From the NCBI RefSeq assembly GCF_001025155.1, contig NZ_AP012322.1:1957975-2021974 (forward strand): a stretch of DNA of 64,000 nt. Reading direction: 5' to 3'. This document shows positions 44,543 through 54,349 of the stretch, piece after piece. Source of the DNA: Bifidobacterium angulatum DSM 20098 = JCM 7096 (lineage in GTDB: Bacteria > Actinomycetota > Actinomycetes > Actinomycetales > Bifidobacteriaceae). Position 1 is the stretch's first letter; the number at the start of each line of letters is the position of its first letter. The notes below the pieces were generated by a model, which was not told where the DNA came from, searched no databases, and saw only the letters and a list, made by a program, of their open reading frames with translations. The position numbers were made by a program, and so were the translations under genes.

Positions 44543-45175
44543 ATGACTGAGCCGTATGACGAACGTGCAGCCCGCAAAGCGTATATTCGTCGCCGTCAGA
44601 AGACGGTGTTCACCGTTATAGCAGTGATTCTTACGATTGCATTGGTCGTATCCTGCCTGATCTCCTTCAAGGTGATCGACGTGGAGCCCCAGGCCAAAAG
44701 CGTTGTCCAGCCGAATTATGGCCAAGCGGTCCCTTGTGCGGCAAAGAATCAGGACGGCACCGCCATGAAGTGGGCGGATAACAACACCGTGCCCGTGCGT
44801 GTGCGCAATGGCACCGAATTCGCGGGCCTGGCCAAGGCCGTGGGCGAGGCGCTGCAGGATCGCCAGTTCAATGTGGTGACCATCGACAACTACCCCAGTT
44901 CCAAGGTCACTCGAACCACGATCTACTTTGGCGTGAACGCCATCAATCCGGCCTATACATTGAACGCGTATTTCAAGGATGCCGTCATGGTGATGGATAA
45001 CCGTCAGGATCGTCTGGTCGATGTGGTGCTCGGCGCCACGTTCAACGATCTGAACAAGGAGAAGGAAGTCAAGAAGCAGGGCGATACCATCAAGGATTTC
45101 AAGGGCTGCAAGACGGTTGACGAATTGCAGAAGGCCGGACTGCCGAAGGCATCCGAGCATACCGCCGTCAACTGA
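44543..45175 (+). CDS. LytR C-terminal-domain membrane protein
   Basis: A 210-residue protein with a short basic cytosolic N-terminus, one transmembrane helix (about 22-42, VFTVIAVILTIALVVSCLIS) and an extracellular LytR_C domain (about 80-170; VPVRVRNGTEFAGLAKAVGE and NVVTIDNYPSSKVTRTTIYF). This domain is found alone or after LytR-CpsA-Psr domains and is thought to act in cell-wall assembly. The start was set at the ATG with GAAGGGAAAA before it. It is the last gene of the rpf-rsmA-ispE operon, closed by a hairpin. Confidence 0.85.
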   Translation: MTEPYDERAARKAYIRRRQKTVFTVIAVILTIALVVSCLISFKVIDVEPQAKSVVQPNYGQAVPCAAKNQDGTAMKWADNNTVPVRVRNGTEFAGLAKAVGEALQDRQFNVVTIDNYPSSKVTRTTIYFGVNAINPAYTLNAYFKDAVMVMDNRQDRLVDVVLGATFNDLNKEKEVKKQGDTIKDFKGCKTVDELQKAGLPKASEHTAVN

Positions 45176-45218
45176 CGGCATCGGTTGCCGGAAAACCGAA
45201 AACCGCATTCCAAAGCGA

Positions 45219-45265
45219 AAACTGCAGTGGCCGCTCCCCGTTTCGGGAGCGGCCACTGCAGTTTT
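45219..45265 (+). terminator. Terminator of the rpf-rsmA-ispE-lytR_C operon
   Basis: A perfect 20-bp stem (AAACTGCAGTGGCCGCTCCC and its complement) with a CGTTTC loop, ending in TTTTT. It could also serve the convergent cca gene. Confidence 0.92.
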
Positions 45266-45308
45266 TGCATATATGGATGGCGCTGGTCTGCGAGCGTCTT
45301 GCACGCCG

Positions 45309-46745
45309 TTACTGGTCCTGTTCGCTATACCAGCGTTTCAGTTCGGCCACTGCAACGTCATGGTCCACTGGTCCGTTATCGAGACGGTAGTCGAGCATGT
45401 GCCTGTAGGCTTTGCCGATCATCGGGCCGGGTTCGAGCCCGAGCAGATCCATGATCTCGTTGCCGTTGATGTCGGGACGGATCGCGTCGAAGTCCTCTTT
45501 CTTCTTCAGCTCGCGCACGCGATCTTCCATCTCGTCCATGGCGCTGGCGAACACCATCGCCTTGCGGCGGTTCTGCGTGGTGGCGTCGGCGCGTGTAAGG
45601 CGGTTCAGACGCTCGTACAGATGGCCAGCGTCTTTCACATAGCGGCGGACCGCGGAATCCGTCCACGGCTCATCCACATAGCCGTGGAACCGTAGATGCA
45701 GATTGACCAGTTCACTGACGTCTTCGACCAGATGGTGGTCGAAGTGCAGTGCGCGTAGACGCTTGCGGGTCAGTTTCGCGCCCACCACGTCATGATGATG
45801 GAAGCTCACCTTGCCACCTGCTTCGAAGCGGCGGGTCTTGGGTTTGCCGATGTCGTGCATGAGCGCGGCCAGACGCAATGTCAGGTCGGGGCGCGGCACC
45901 GGGCCGTCATCGTCGGTTTCCAGTGCCACTGCACGATCGAGCACGATCATGGTGTGTTCGAATACATCCTTGTGGCGATGGTGTTCGTCGATCTGCAATT
46001 CGAGCGCGGGGATTTCCGGGAACACGATGTCTGCCAGCCCGGATTCCACCAGGGCTTCGATGCCTGCTCGCGGACGGTCGGACAGCAGTGTCTTGACCAG
46101 TTCGTCGCGCACGCGCTCCGCGGAGACGATGCGGATACGATCGGTCATGTCGTACATCGCCTCGGCAGTTTCCGGTTCGATGCTGAATCCGAGCTGCGCC
46201 ACGAATCGCACCGCACGCATCATGCGCAGCGGATCGTCATCAAACGACTGGCGCGGGTCGACCGGCGTGCGCAATACGCCTTTGGCCAAATCGTTGGCGC
46301 CGCCGAAGGGGTCGACGAATTCCAGTTCCGGCACGCGCAATGCCATGGCGTTCACGGTGAAGTCTCGGCGTGACAGATCGCCTTCAAGCGTGTCGCCGTA
46401 TGCCACTTCGGGCTTGCGTGAATCGGGATTGTATGCGTCGGTGCGGTATGTGGTGACCTCGACCTGCACTTCGGTGCCGTCCGCACGACGACGCATGGCA
46501 CCGAGCGTACCGAATTTACGCCCCATATCCCAGAATCCGTCACGCCCGAATTTACGCAGGATCGGCTCGAACTGTTCGGGGCGCGCCGATGTGCAGAAAT
46601 CAAGGTCGTGGCTGCGGCGGTGCAGCAGCAGATCACGTACCGGGCCGCCTACCAGGGCCAGCTCAAAGCCTTCGGCGGCGAACATTTCTCCCAGTTCCAT
46701 GGCCTCTGGCCATACTTCGAAATTCACGTGGGGCCTTTCCATCAT
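45309..46745 (-). CDS. cca: CCA tRNA nucleotidyltransferase
   Basis: A 478-residue enzyme that adds CCA to tRNA 3' ends; all four tRNAs in this window lack an encoded CCA. The polymerase head has LVGGPVRDLLLHRRSHDLDF (metal Asp pair) and RRDFTVNAMAL. A C-terminal HD domain (LAALMHDIGKPKTRRF, HHDVVGAKLTRKRL) is the usual actinobacterial addition. The exact start is uncertain: two adjacent ATGs and a GTG (VNFEVWPE) with GGAAAGG in front are all possible. Divergent from the NUDIX gene across about 70 bp. Confidence 0.94.
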   Translation of the reverse strand: MMERPHVNFEVWPEAMELGEMFAAEGFELALVGGPVRDLLLHRRSHDLDFCTSARPEQFEPILRKFGRDGFWDMGRKFGTLGAMRRRADGTEVQVEVTTYRTDAYNPDSRKPEVAYGDTLEGDLSRRDFTVNAMALRVPELEFVDPFGGANDLAKGVLRTPVDPRQSFDDDPLRMMRAVRFVAQLGFSIEPETAEAMYDMTDRIRIVSAERVRDELVKTLLSDRPRAGIEALVESGLADIVFPEIPALELQIDEHHRHKDVFEHTMIVLDRAVALETDDDGPVPRPDLTLRLAALMHDIGKPKTRRFEAGGKVSFHHHDVVGAKLTRKRLRALHFDHHLVEDVSELVNLHLRFHGYVDEPWTDSAVRRYVKDAGHLYERLNRLTRADATTQNRRKAMVFASAMDEMEDRVRELKKKEDFDAIRPDINGNEIMDLLGLEPGPMIGKAYRHMLDYRLDNGPVDHDVAVAELKRWYSEQDQ

Positions 46746-46812
46746 GTCGTTTTACTGCCAACAAGCATAACCGTTACCCTATATCCACACGGGTTTGAGT
46801 AAGGTAGGAAGC

Positions 46813-47517
46813 ATGATTACTCCCGCGGACCTGGCGCGCATGCTTCAGCATGCCGACGATGCCGCGGTTAACCATGCCCAAAACCACCCTGGCGAGGAGC
46901 GCCCGCTGTGGACTTCGCAGTCCGCTCCATCCTCCGGCCACACCGCCGATTTCGCTTTCACGGCCATTGCCGCTGTGGCGGCGACGCATGCGAGCAGCGG
47001 CCCGACTCCGGCCATGATGCCGCAGAAACGCACAACGGACGGGCCTACGACCTTTGCCTCGCTGGATGCGCAGGAACTGCCGGTCGTTCGTGAATATTCG
47101 GCGGGCGGCCTGGTGTTCGACGCCAAGGGGCGTGTAGCGATTATCGCGCGTCATTCGCGTAGCGGCCATCTGGAATGGTGCCTGCCGAAGGGACATATCG
47201 AAAAAGGCGAGACCCCCCAGCAGACTGCCGTACGTGAAGTGCATGAGGAGACCGGCATTCTGGGCGAGGTCATCGATTCCATCGCGACCATCGACTATTG
47301 GTTCACCGGCACTTCGCAGCGCGTGCACAAGCTGGTGCATCATTTCGCTTTGCGTCAGATCGGCGGCAGCCTGACGGTGGACGGTGATCCCGATCATGAG
47401 GCGGAGGACGCCATCTGGGTGGATTTCAAGGATCTGGACGATGTGCTCAGTTATCCTAATGAACGTAAAATCGTATGGCTTTATGCCAAAAAAATGAATA
47501 GGCAGGCGGAAGCGTGA
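46813..47517 (+). CDS. NUDIX hydrolase
   Basis: A 234-residue protein with a full Nudix box, GHIEKGETPQQTAVREVHEE followed by TGI (residues about 134-156), inside the domain starting REYSAGGLVFDAKGRVAII. An N-terminal Ala/Thr/Pro-rich extension of some 90 residues is not part of the fold. It hydrolyses a nucleoside diphosphate-linked compound of unknown identity. The ATG follows GTAGGAAGC. It overlaps the next gene by four bases (GTGA). The order cca/nudix/DUF6049/murJ is conserved near actinobacterial origins. Confidence 0.9.
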   Translation: MITPADLARMLQHADDAAVNHAQNHPGEERPLWTSQSAPSSGHTADFAFTAIAAVAATHASSGPTPAMMPQKRTTDGPTTFASLDAQELPVVREYSAGGLVFDAKGRVAIIARHSRSGHLEWCLPKGHIEKGETPQQTAVREVHEETGILGEVIDSIATIDYWFTGTSQRVHKLVHHFALRQIGGSLTVDGDPDHEAEDAIWVDFKDLDDVLSYPNERKIVWLYAKKMNRQAEA

Positions 47518-49706
47518 GCCAAAACGCCCCCCATATGCTGCGCCGCAGCATCATCGGTATACTCAGTGCGGTGTTGTTCATCGCCTGCGGACTGGTCTGC
47601 ATGCCATCGCAGGCGTTCGCAGCGCAATCGCAGACCGCGGCATCGACCGGCACGCAGCATCGGCAGGTGCTGTCCCTATCCGAGGCGACGGCCGTCGTCA
47701 CGGATACGTCCGGCTACCATCTCAAGGTCACGATCACCAATACCGACAGCCAGCAGTGGCAGGCCGGCCGGTTGTCGTTGAACATCAATTCCGATTACAC
47801 GTTTACGTCCCGCACCGATATGCAGGAGTGGGCGCAGTCGCAGAATATGATCCCCGCGCCGAATGAGCTTGGCTCCGTTGCGGTGCCGGCCCTTGCCCCC
47901 GGTCAGAGCACCACGGTGGCCATCAATGCCAAGGCGGACAATGCGGCGTTGACCAGCATCATGACATGGGGTCCCAAACCATTGCTGGCGGTCTATGCGC
48001 ATGACGATGAGAACGTGGAACTGCGCAGCTTTCTGACGCGATCCTCGGCGGGGCTGGCTGCCGCTCAGACGCCGGCCATGCAGATCACCATGGTGGCTCC
48101 ACTGTCGAGCAGCCATTGGCAGGTGTCGAATGAAGCGCTGACGGCAATGGTGAATAATCCCGTCGTCTCGAATTCCGGAAACGGCCAGACCACGGCCGAT
48201 GCCGCGTCCTCGGGAGAGTACGGCAAGAACGACAATGCCGCCGTCACACTCAATAGCAACCACACCCGTTTCGACAGGTCGCTCAGCGACGTGCTGTCCA
48301 GGCATTCCGCATTGCAGGTCATAGCCGACCCCACGTATCTCAACGCGTTGAACATGCCGCCGAAGGTTTCGGCACTGATGCAGCCCGCAGCCTTCGACAT
48401 CACAGCATACGCGGCGGATGGCAGTACGCAGCGCTATGCCAACGCCGGAGTGCAGAACAGCATGTGGAACGCCAAGGCTTCCCTGACGCAATACAGGAAC
48501 GCCATCGGCGACAATAACGCCACCATCGGCACCGTGGCATGGCAAGGCAAGGGTCATTGGACCATGGATGCGCTGACCGAGGCACGGCGCCACGGATATA
48601 GCGCGGTGATCTCTACCGCCGATTTTGAACCGTCCGCCAGCGACACGGTTCGTACCGGCACCAACGTGGTCACCACGGATGCCGGGGATATCACGGTACT
48701 GGTCGAACAACGCGAGCTGAGCAATCTGGCACAGGGCAGCGCCACCAGCCGCAAGGCGCGCGCGGAATCCAGCGAGGCGGGCCGTCTGGCGCGATTCGTT
48801 GCGCAAAGCGCGTTCTACCAGATGGAACAGCCGTATACGCAACGCAATCTTCTGGTCAATTTCGGGTTCAACGCCGACGCTGCGACGTTGAATTCCTTTA
48901 TGAGCGCGGTCGAATCGTCCCCGTGGCTGCAGGCCACCGATCTGCAGACGTTATGCGCGGCCACTCCCCTTGCTTCCGGCGATGACGCGCAGGCCAACGT
49001 TCCACGTGAAAGCGATATCGGCAAGGATGACGCCGCATTCATCGATTCCGCCATTGCAGCGCTGTCGGCAAGCCGAAGCGACATCATCCGTTTCAGAGAC
49101 AACATCATGAAGCCCGACACCACCGCCACGCATGATCGTGACAATGCCAGCACAAGCGATGACCGGGGAACGTGGATCAACCGCATTCTCAATGCGCAAA
49201 GCACTATGGCGCTGCGGGCTTTCACCGCCGACGACTCCGATGCGGCATTGCCTAACGCCATGGTTTCCGGCGCGCAGCAGCTTTCGGGCATCGTGATGAA
49301 CAGCATCGCGCTCACCCCATCCGAAGCCGTCACCATGGTCTCGGAAACGGCCACCATGCCGGTGACGGTACGCAACAGCACGCCCTTCCCGGCACAGGTA
49401 ACGGTCTCTTCGATTACCGATTCGTCGGAAATCGCAACGTCACGACGCACGACCATCACCGTGCCGGCGCATGCCGAAACGCAGACGACGTTCCGTCTGC
49501 GCGCCGCGACATCGGGGTCAGCGATCGCCTCCATCGCTTTGGAGGATCGTGTGGGAGTGCGGTTCGGCCAGATGCAGCAGACGTCGATCTCCTGCATATT
49601 GAAGATCAGCGATATGACCGGGTTTATTATTATCGCCGCGGCAGTGGTCCTTGGGTTGCTTGGACTCTGGCGCCAGTTCCATCGGAAAAAGGATCCTGAC
49701 GAATGA
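47514..49706 (+). CDS. DUF6049 family secreted, membrane-anchored protein
   Basis: A 730-residue protein with an N-terminal signal peptide (MLRRSIIGILSAVLFIACGL, then PSQAFA), a long extracellular Ser/Thr/Ala-rich body and a C-terminal transmembrane helix (MTGFIIIAAAVVLGLLGLW) with a short basic cytosolic tail (RQFHRKKDPDE). There is no enzymatic motif. It belongs to the family that always lies between the NUDIX gene and murJ in actinobacteria and is presumed to serve peptidoglycan precursor export or cell-wall assembly. GTG start overlapping the NUDIX stop; the end overlaps the murJ start by four bases. Confidence 0.85.
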   Translation: MSQNAPHMLRRSIIGILSAVLFIACGLVCMPSQAFAAQSQTAASTGTQHRQVLSLSEATAVVTDTSGYHLKVTITNTDSQQWQAGRLSLNINSDYTFTSRTDMQEWAQSQNMIPAPNELGSVAVPALAPGQSTTVAINAKADNAALTSIMTWGPKPLLAVYAHDDENVELRSFLTRSSAGLAAAQTPAMQITMVAPLSSSHWQVSNEALTAMVNNPVVSNSGNGQTTADAASSGEYGKNDNAAVTLNSNHTRFDRSLSDVLSRHSALQVIADPTYLNALNMPPKVSALMQPAAFDITAYAADGSTQRYANAGVQNSMWNAKASLTQYRNAIGDNNATIGTVAWQGKGHWTMDALTEARRHGYSAVISTADFEPSASDTVRTGTNVVTTDAGDITVLVEQRELSNLAQGSATSRKARAESSEAGRLARFVAQSAFYQMEQPYTQRNLLVNFGFNADAATLNSFMSAVESSPWLQATDLQTLCAATPLASGDDAQANVPRESDIGKDDAAFIDSAIAALSASRSDIIRFRDNIMKPDTTATHDRDNASTSDDRGTWINRILNAQSTMALRAFTADDSDAALPNAMVSGAQQLSGIVMNSIALTPSEAVTMVSETATMPVTVRNSTPFPAQVTVSSITDSSEIATSRRTTITVPAHAETQTTFRLRAATSGSAIASIALEDRVGVRFGQMQQTSISCILKISDMTGFIIIAAAVVLGLLGLWRQFHRKKDPDE

Positions 49707-52700
49707 GTTCTAGTGTCGGCCGTAATTCCCTGATCATGGCGTCGGGAACACTGGCTTCACGTGTTACCGGCCAATTCCGCACCATTCTGCTCGCCGCCTG
49801 TCTGGGTACCACCGGCGTCGCGGCGAACGCGTATCAGACCGGTGCCATGATCCCGCAGGTGCTGTTCACCGTTATCTCCGGCGGCATCTTCAACGCGGTG
49901 CTGGTACCGCAGATCGTACGCACGTTGAAGTTGGCCGACGCGCAGGAACGGCTCAACAAGCTCATCACGGTATCCATCACGTTGCTGCTGGCCATGACCC
50001 TGCTGATGATGGCATCCACACCGCTGCTCACCATGCTGTACCTGAATTCCAACTGGGGCCCGGCACAGCGCGCATTGGTGAATTCGTTTACGCTATGGTG
50101 CATGCCGCAGATCTTCTTCTACGGTCTTTACACCATTCTTGGCCAGCTGCTTGCGGCAAAAGACGATTTCGCCGCGTACGCGTGGAGTTCCGTCGGAGCC
50201 AATATCATCAGCTGCGGCGGTTTCATCGCGTTCCTATGTCTGTTTGGCCGTGCGAATCATAAGCCTATGACGTTCTGGACCACGGAAAAGGTCATGCTTT
50301 CCGCCGGCACGTGGACTTTGGGCGTGGCCTTCCAGGCGTTGGTGCTGTTTATTCCGCTGATCAAACTGGGGTTCAAGTACAAGCCGCAATGGGGTATCCG
50401 AGGCATCGGCCTGCGTTCCATGGGCCCGGTGGCCGCATGGAGTCTTGGCGTCATGGGCGTACAGGAAGTGGCCAATATCGTCAACGCCCGCATCACCAAC
50501 GGCGCCCCGTTCGCAGGCCACGACATGTACGGCATTGCGGGCAACGGCTCGTATCAGAACGCCTTCACACTGTATATCCTCCCGTATTCGCTGATCGCGG
50601 TTTCCATCGGCACCGCGATCTTCCCGAAGATCTCGCGCGCGGTCGCCGATAATAACCTTGATGAGGCGCGCATGGATTTGAGCGTGGCCTTGCGCAATGT
50701 CGGTATTCTGATGATGTTCTTCACCGCAGCGTACCTGGTCATGCCGGTGCAGATCATCATCGCCCTGCTGCCGAGTGTGAATCTGCATGAGGCTTGGCTG
50801 ATCGCGGGACCGATGATGATGCTTGCGTTGGGGCTTCCGCTGACCAGCGCCTATCTACTGATCCAACGCACGTTCTTCGCGTTCGAGGACGGCATGCACC
50901 CATTCCTGTTCCAGCTTGTCATGAACGTGATCCAGATCGTCTTCTCCCTCACCTGCATGCGCATCCTCGATCCAAAGGATTGGACCTTATGCGTGGGCCT
51001 GTCCATGACCGTAGGCTATGCGCTCAGCTTCCCATTGCTGGTGATCATGCTGCGCCGCAGGCTTGCCGGCCATCTTGACGGCCGTCGTATAGCCGTGACC
51101 TATATCAAGACGTTCCTTGCCGCAGTGGTGACGCTTGTGGTCGGGGGCTTGTTCATCGCCCCGCTATGCAATCTGCTGCAGGTGAATCTCAGCAATTACC
51201 GGATAGGTCTGCCTTGGTTCCGTGCCGTCATGTTCTGTGCGGTTATGGCGGTGCTGATGGCTGTGGTGTATGCCGGCATGCTGATCGTGCTGCGATGCCA
51301 GGAGTTCATCGCCATGGTCAGGAATGTGGTCAGACGATTCCGGCGCACGCCCGTGGTTGCCGAGGCGGGTTCCGATGCCGCTTCGATCGCTGCGAACCCG
51401 CCTGCTGATGCAGATGATGCAGGTGACGGCAGTGCAGACACGCATGACGACGACACGGCTGATAATGCCGATAATGCACCCGCCGACGAAATGGCCGGGG
51501 AATCAGCCGAGAAGGCGAACGGCTTGCCGCCGCAACCGCCGGAATCCGGTTCCCGGCCCGCATCCGCAGGCAATGAGCAGCCCGCCACCATATCCCCCAC
51601 CAAAACATCACAAACAACTGTTGACGCAGCCGTGATTTCGACCAGTCCCGCGGTTACAATAACACCAGCGTCAACGCATTCGGCGTTGCAATCATCTGCG
51701 CAAATCGGAGTCGAGAACATGACCAAGCCTCAGCTGGGAGACACCCTGTTCAATCGCTATACACTGATTGCACTATTGCGCGATGAACCTGGCATCCAGG
51801 CGTGGAAGGCCAACGATCGCGTCATGGCGCGCGACTGTCAGGTGTTCATTCTCACCGCTCCGCAGTATTTGGAAAGCGTTGCGGCATCGGCTTCCACCCT
51901 GGGCCGTGCCAAGGGCTTCACGCACGTTGTGCAGTTCCGCAAGGCGGGTAATGCCGCTGTGCTTGTCACCAACATCGAATCCGGTCTTTCCCTCACCGAT
52001 TATCTTCAGGGGCAGTCCGGCACTATTCTGAGCAACGAGGCGATCCGTTCCATCATCGGAAGCGCTGCGGCCTTGGCCGATGATCTGAGGACCCCGCGCC
52101 TATCCACCGCCACGCTGCGTATCTCCACCAATGGTCTGGAAATAGCCGGAACGGCCATCGCGTCCATGCTGGAGGAGCCCACGCAGGCCGCAGGCCATAT
52201 GCAGGGCGATCAGCTTGTCATCCGCCAATTGGCGGCCCTTCTGTATGCGTTGCTGACCCGCACCCCGTCGTCGAAGAACATGACCTTCGATCTTCGCAGG
52301 CTTGACGATACCGTTCCCAGCGAATTCCGCATGATCATCATGCGCGGTCTTACGATGGACGACGGCACGAATCATACGATTCCGATGGTTTCGCTCAGCG
52401 AATTGACCGCGCTGCTGGGAGACTGGACTCCTCTGGACAAGCTGTCCACGCAAGATATCGCGTTGCCGAGCACGGCCGGCGAAGGTTCCATTGCCACCGC
52501 CGAGGTCATCAGCATCGACGAGGATCAATTGGCGGAGCTTCCCCACTCCATCATCACTACGGAAAAGCTGCGCGAGCTTACCATCGAGCATTCCCCAAAG
52601 CCCCGTACCGCCAGCTCCACGCCGAACGACCGGGAGCTGCTGCGTAAGGGCGAAGCGGATCTGTCCAAGCTCGCCACGTCCACCGAAAAGACGATTTCCG

Positions 52701-53386
52701 CGGTGTGGCGTAAGGGGCAGGAAGGCGAGGAAGCGCTGAAAAACCGGCTGAACCGCCCGTCCAAGCATACGAATTCCAAGGAATTCAGCAACACGGACCT
52801 CTTCGAGGATTTCGCGTTCCAAGCTGATTCCGAAATCGGTACGGATGCCAATAAATTCGATATGACAACCCAGATCCCTGTGGTGGATGACACCAATTAC
52901 CCGACACAGGCGATTCAGGTCAGCGAAATACAGGCCAGCAATGATACGCCGGCGGCACAGGATGCGGCAGCCTTGCCTCCCGCATCTTTCTCCCCTGCTT
53001 CCACCTCCGCTGCACAGCAGGACGCAGGCATTGCCATGCAGCAACCGCCGAGCTTTGCACCGCGGTCCAAGCCCACTGCGGATGATGAAGGCGACGATCT
53101 TGCGGACACCAGGCTTTTCGGCAAATACACCACGGCCACGGTGGTGGTGGCAGCAGCGGCTGTAGTGGTGCTGCTGGCGCTCGGCATAGCGCTGGCCTGC
53201 ATGCATTTCGGCAACAATCCGAATAATCCTGATTCCAAGCAGAACGATTGGTCCGACAGCAACATCGATAATGTGCCGTTCGGCAATGAGGATGGCGACG
53301 ATAGCGGCAAGAACGATTCGTCGAATAGCGCCGAAGGCGCTGCCGGATACGACTATATCGACGTCACCGATCTGTTCACCAAGTAG
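49703..53386 (+). CDS. murJ: MurJ lipid II flippase fused to a pseudokinase domain
   Basis: A 1227-residue membrane protein. Residues 1-550 are a MATE-like MurJ core with about 14 helices (ASGTLASRVTGQFRTILLAA near the start) that flips lipid II. A Pro/Ala/Asp-rich linker leads to a kinase-like domain (about 672-910; LGDTLFNRYTLIALLRDE) lacking HRD, DFG and a proper glycine loop, hence a pseudokinase. A second linker, a transmembrane helix (about 1143-1168) and a short extracellular tail follow. The same layout is known for mycobacterial MviN, where a phosphorylated pseudokinase recruits the FHA protein FhaA. No FHA gene is nearby. Confidence 0.9.
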   Translation: MSSSVGRNSLIMASGTLASRVTGQFRTILLAACLGTTGVAANAYQTGAMIPQVLFTVISGGIFNAVLVPQIVRTLKLADAQERLNKLITVSITLLLAMTLLMMASTPLLTMLYLNSNWGPAQRALVNSFTLWCMPQIFFYGLYTILGQLLAAKDDFAAYAWSSVGANIISCGGFIAFLCLFGRANHKPMTFWTTEKVMLSAGTWTLGVAFQALVLFIPLIKLGFKYKPQWGIRGIGLRSMGPVAAWSLGVMGVQEVANIVNARITNGAPFAGHDMYGIAGNGSYQNAFTLYILPYSLIAVSIGTAIFPKISRAVADNNLDEARMDLSVALRNVGILMMFFTAAYLVMPVQIIIALLPSVNLHEAWLIAGPMMMLALGLPLTSAYLLIQRTFFAFEDGMHPFLFQLVMNVIQIVFSLTCMRILDPKDWTLCVGLSMTVGYALSFPLLVIMLRRRLAGHLDGRRIAVTYIKTFLAAVVTLVVGGLFIAPLCNLLQVNLSNYRIGLPWFRAVMFCAVMAVLMAVVYAGMLIVLRCQEFIAMVRNVVRRFRRTPVVAEAGSDAASIAANPPADADDAGDGSADTHDDDTADNADNAPADEMAGESAEKANGLPPQPPESGSRPASAGNEQPATISPTKTSQTTVDAAVISTSPAVTITPASTHSALQSSAQIGVENMTKPQLGDTLFNRYTLIALLRDEPGIQAWKANDRVMARDCQVFILTAPQYLESVAASASTLGRAKGFTHVVQFRKAGNAAVLVTNIESGLSLTDYLQGQSGTILSNEAIRSIIGSAAALADDLRTPRLSTATLRISTNGLEIAGTAIASMLEEPTQAAGHMQGDQLVIRQLAALLYALLTRTPSSKNMTFDLRRLDDTVPSEFRMIIMRGLTMDDGTNHTIPMVSLSELTALLGDWTPLDKLSTQDIALPSTAGEGSIATAEVISIDEDQLAELPHSIITTEKLRELTIEHSPKPRTASSTPNDRELLRKGEADLSKLATSTEKTISAVWRKGQEGEEALKNRLNRPSKHTNSKEFSNTDLFEDFAFQADSEIGTDANKFDMTTQIPVVDDTNYPTQAIQVSEIQASNDTPAAQDAAALPPASFSPASTSAAQQDAGIAMQQPPSFAPRSKPTADDEGDDLADTRLFGKYTTATVVVAAAAVVVLLALGIALACMHFGNNPNNPDSKQNDWSDSNIDNVPFGNEDGDDSGKNDSSNSAEGAAGYDYIDVTDLFTK

Positions 53387-53410
53387 GTTCGGTCTGCACC
53401 TATAGCAGTT

Positions 53411-53448
53411 GAGAGGGGCTGGGAACCGCAATGTTCCCAGCCCCTCTC
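53411..53448 (+). terminator. murJ operon terminator
   Basis: A perfect 16-bp stem (GAGAGGGGCTGGGAAC and its complement) with a CGCAAT loop. No strong T-run. Confidence 0.8.
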
Positions 53449-53476
53449 GTCGTATTACCGGCGGTTCTGGAATACT

Positions 53477-53830
53477 ATGGCCTGCTTCGTGCAAACGGCG
53501 GCCGTATATGCCAGCAACGGTCTTGCCTCGCTGTCGGAAGCAGGTTTCTCATGCCCTCTCAGCGGTGGCATAAGGGCCTGGAGACAGTGCGCCAGCAGAT
53601 GGCAGGCATATGGATGGGCTGCAGAAGGCGCTTAGAGCACCGATAAGCACTTCGGGCTTGTGTCTTATGGGGCTTTGGCTTGGTCTTCGTCTGCTCACAT
53701 TGCCGGTAGCCATTGCCAGCCTGCAGGCATGCAGCTTGATTTGCACCACATGGGAGTGGTTCAAGCGCACAGGTTGCTTGTATGGCCCCTGCTACGGGGC
53801 TTATGCATCGATGAGCAGGCTTTTACCGTC
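53477..53830 (+). pseudogene. Decayed rhodanese-DUF2892-like gene
   Basis: One frame reads VQTAAVYASNGLASLSEAGF, then SCPLSGGIRAWRQ, which matches the end of rhodanese domains (typically AGF..V..L.GGI.AW). After an internal shift near 53630, another frame gives a hydrophobic stretch GLWLGLRLLTLPVAIASLQA and TGCLYGPCYGAYASM, which recalls the small membrane domain that follows rhodanese in YgaP-type proteins. No start, catalytic cysteine loop or continuous frame survives. The rest of the 53.4-54.1 kb spacer shows nothing else I recognise. Confidence 0.4.
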
Positions 53831-54149
53831 AACGGCATCAGGAATGGCACCAATCCGGTTGCAGGGGTGTGTTCCTGCCTTGGTATCTCGCATGTTCTTG
53901 TCGCCTGTACTGATTCCTTGAGTGCCGTAATGCCGCATTGACGTCAGGAACTGATTGCAGCGGTCGAGGGGGGCACTTGCCAGTGTGGATTGTCGGCAGT
54001 GAGTTATCAACACTTTTCTTCCCGGTATGGCACTGTTTTAGTTATAGGTACTGAATCGCTTAAGTAACTGGAATATCAACGTTTTTATATCGGTTCACCA
54101 TACTACTTTTTAAATACCGTTTCCTAAAAGTTGAGGTTCAAAAATCAAG

Positions 54150-54289
54150 TTATCCACAGCACACGCTTGAAATACTGCGGTTATCCACAATACCGCCATT
54201 ATGAAGCCTCTTAAGTTATCCACAATTTGTGGATAACTTATCCCCGGATTTTGGGCATATTGTGCATAACTTAACTTGAGTTATCCACA
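54150..54289. promoter_or_regulatory. DnaA-box cluster 1, upstream of recQ
   Basis: Perfect TTATCCACA boxes at 54150, 54181, 54216 and 54281, an inverted one (TGTGGATAA) at 54228 and a one-mismatch TGTGCATAA at 54261. The boxes at 54216 and 54228 form a perfect palindrome with 13-base arms (AAGTTATCCACAA). AT-rich sequence lies just to the left (54100-54130). Six boxes in 140 bp is origin-like density. Confidence 0.85.
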
Positions 54290-54349
54290 TTTCAGTTGGC
54301 GTGTCGTTCGTCGCCATCTCCGCCACTGACCACCGTCTGCGGTAGACAC

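Noticed and set aside
53450-54000. Possible RNase P RNA, tmRNA or SRP RNA in the long spacer
   Set aside because: None of the conserved core sequences of these RNAs was found on either strand.
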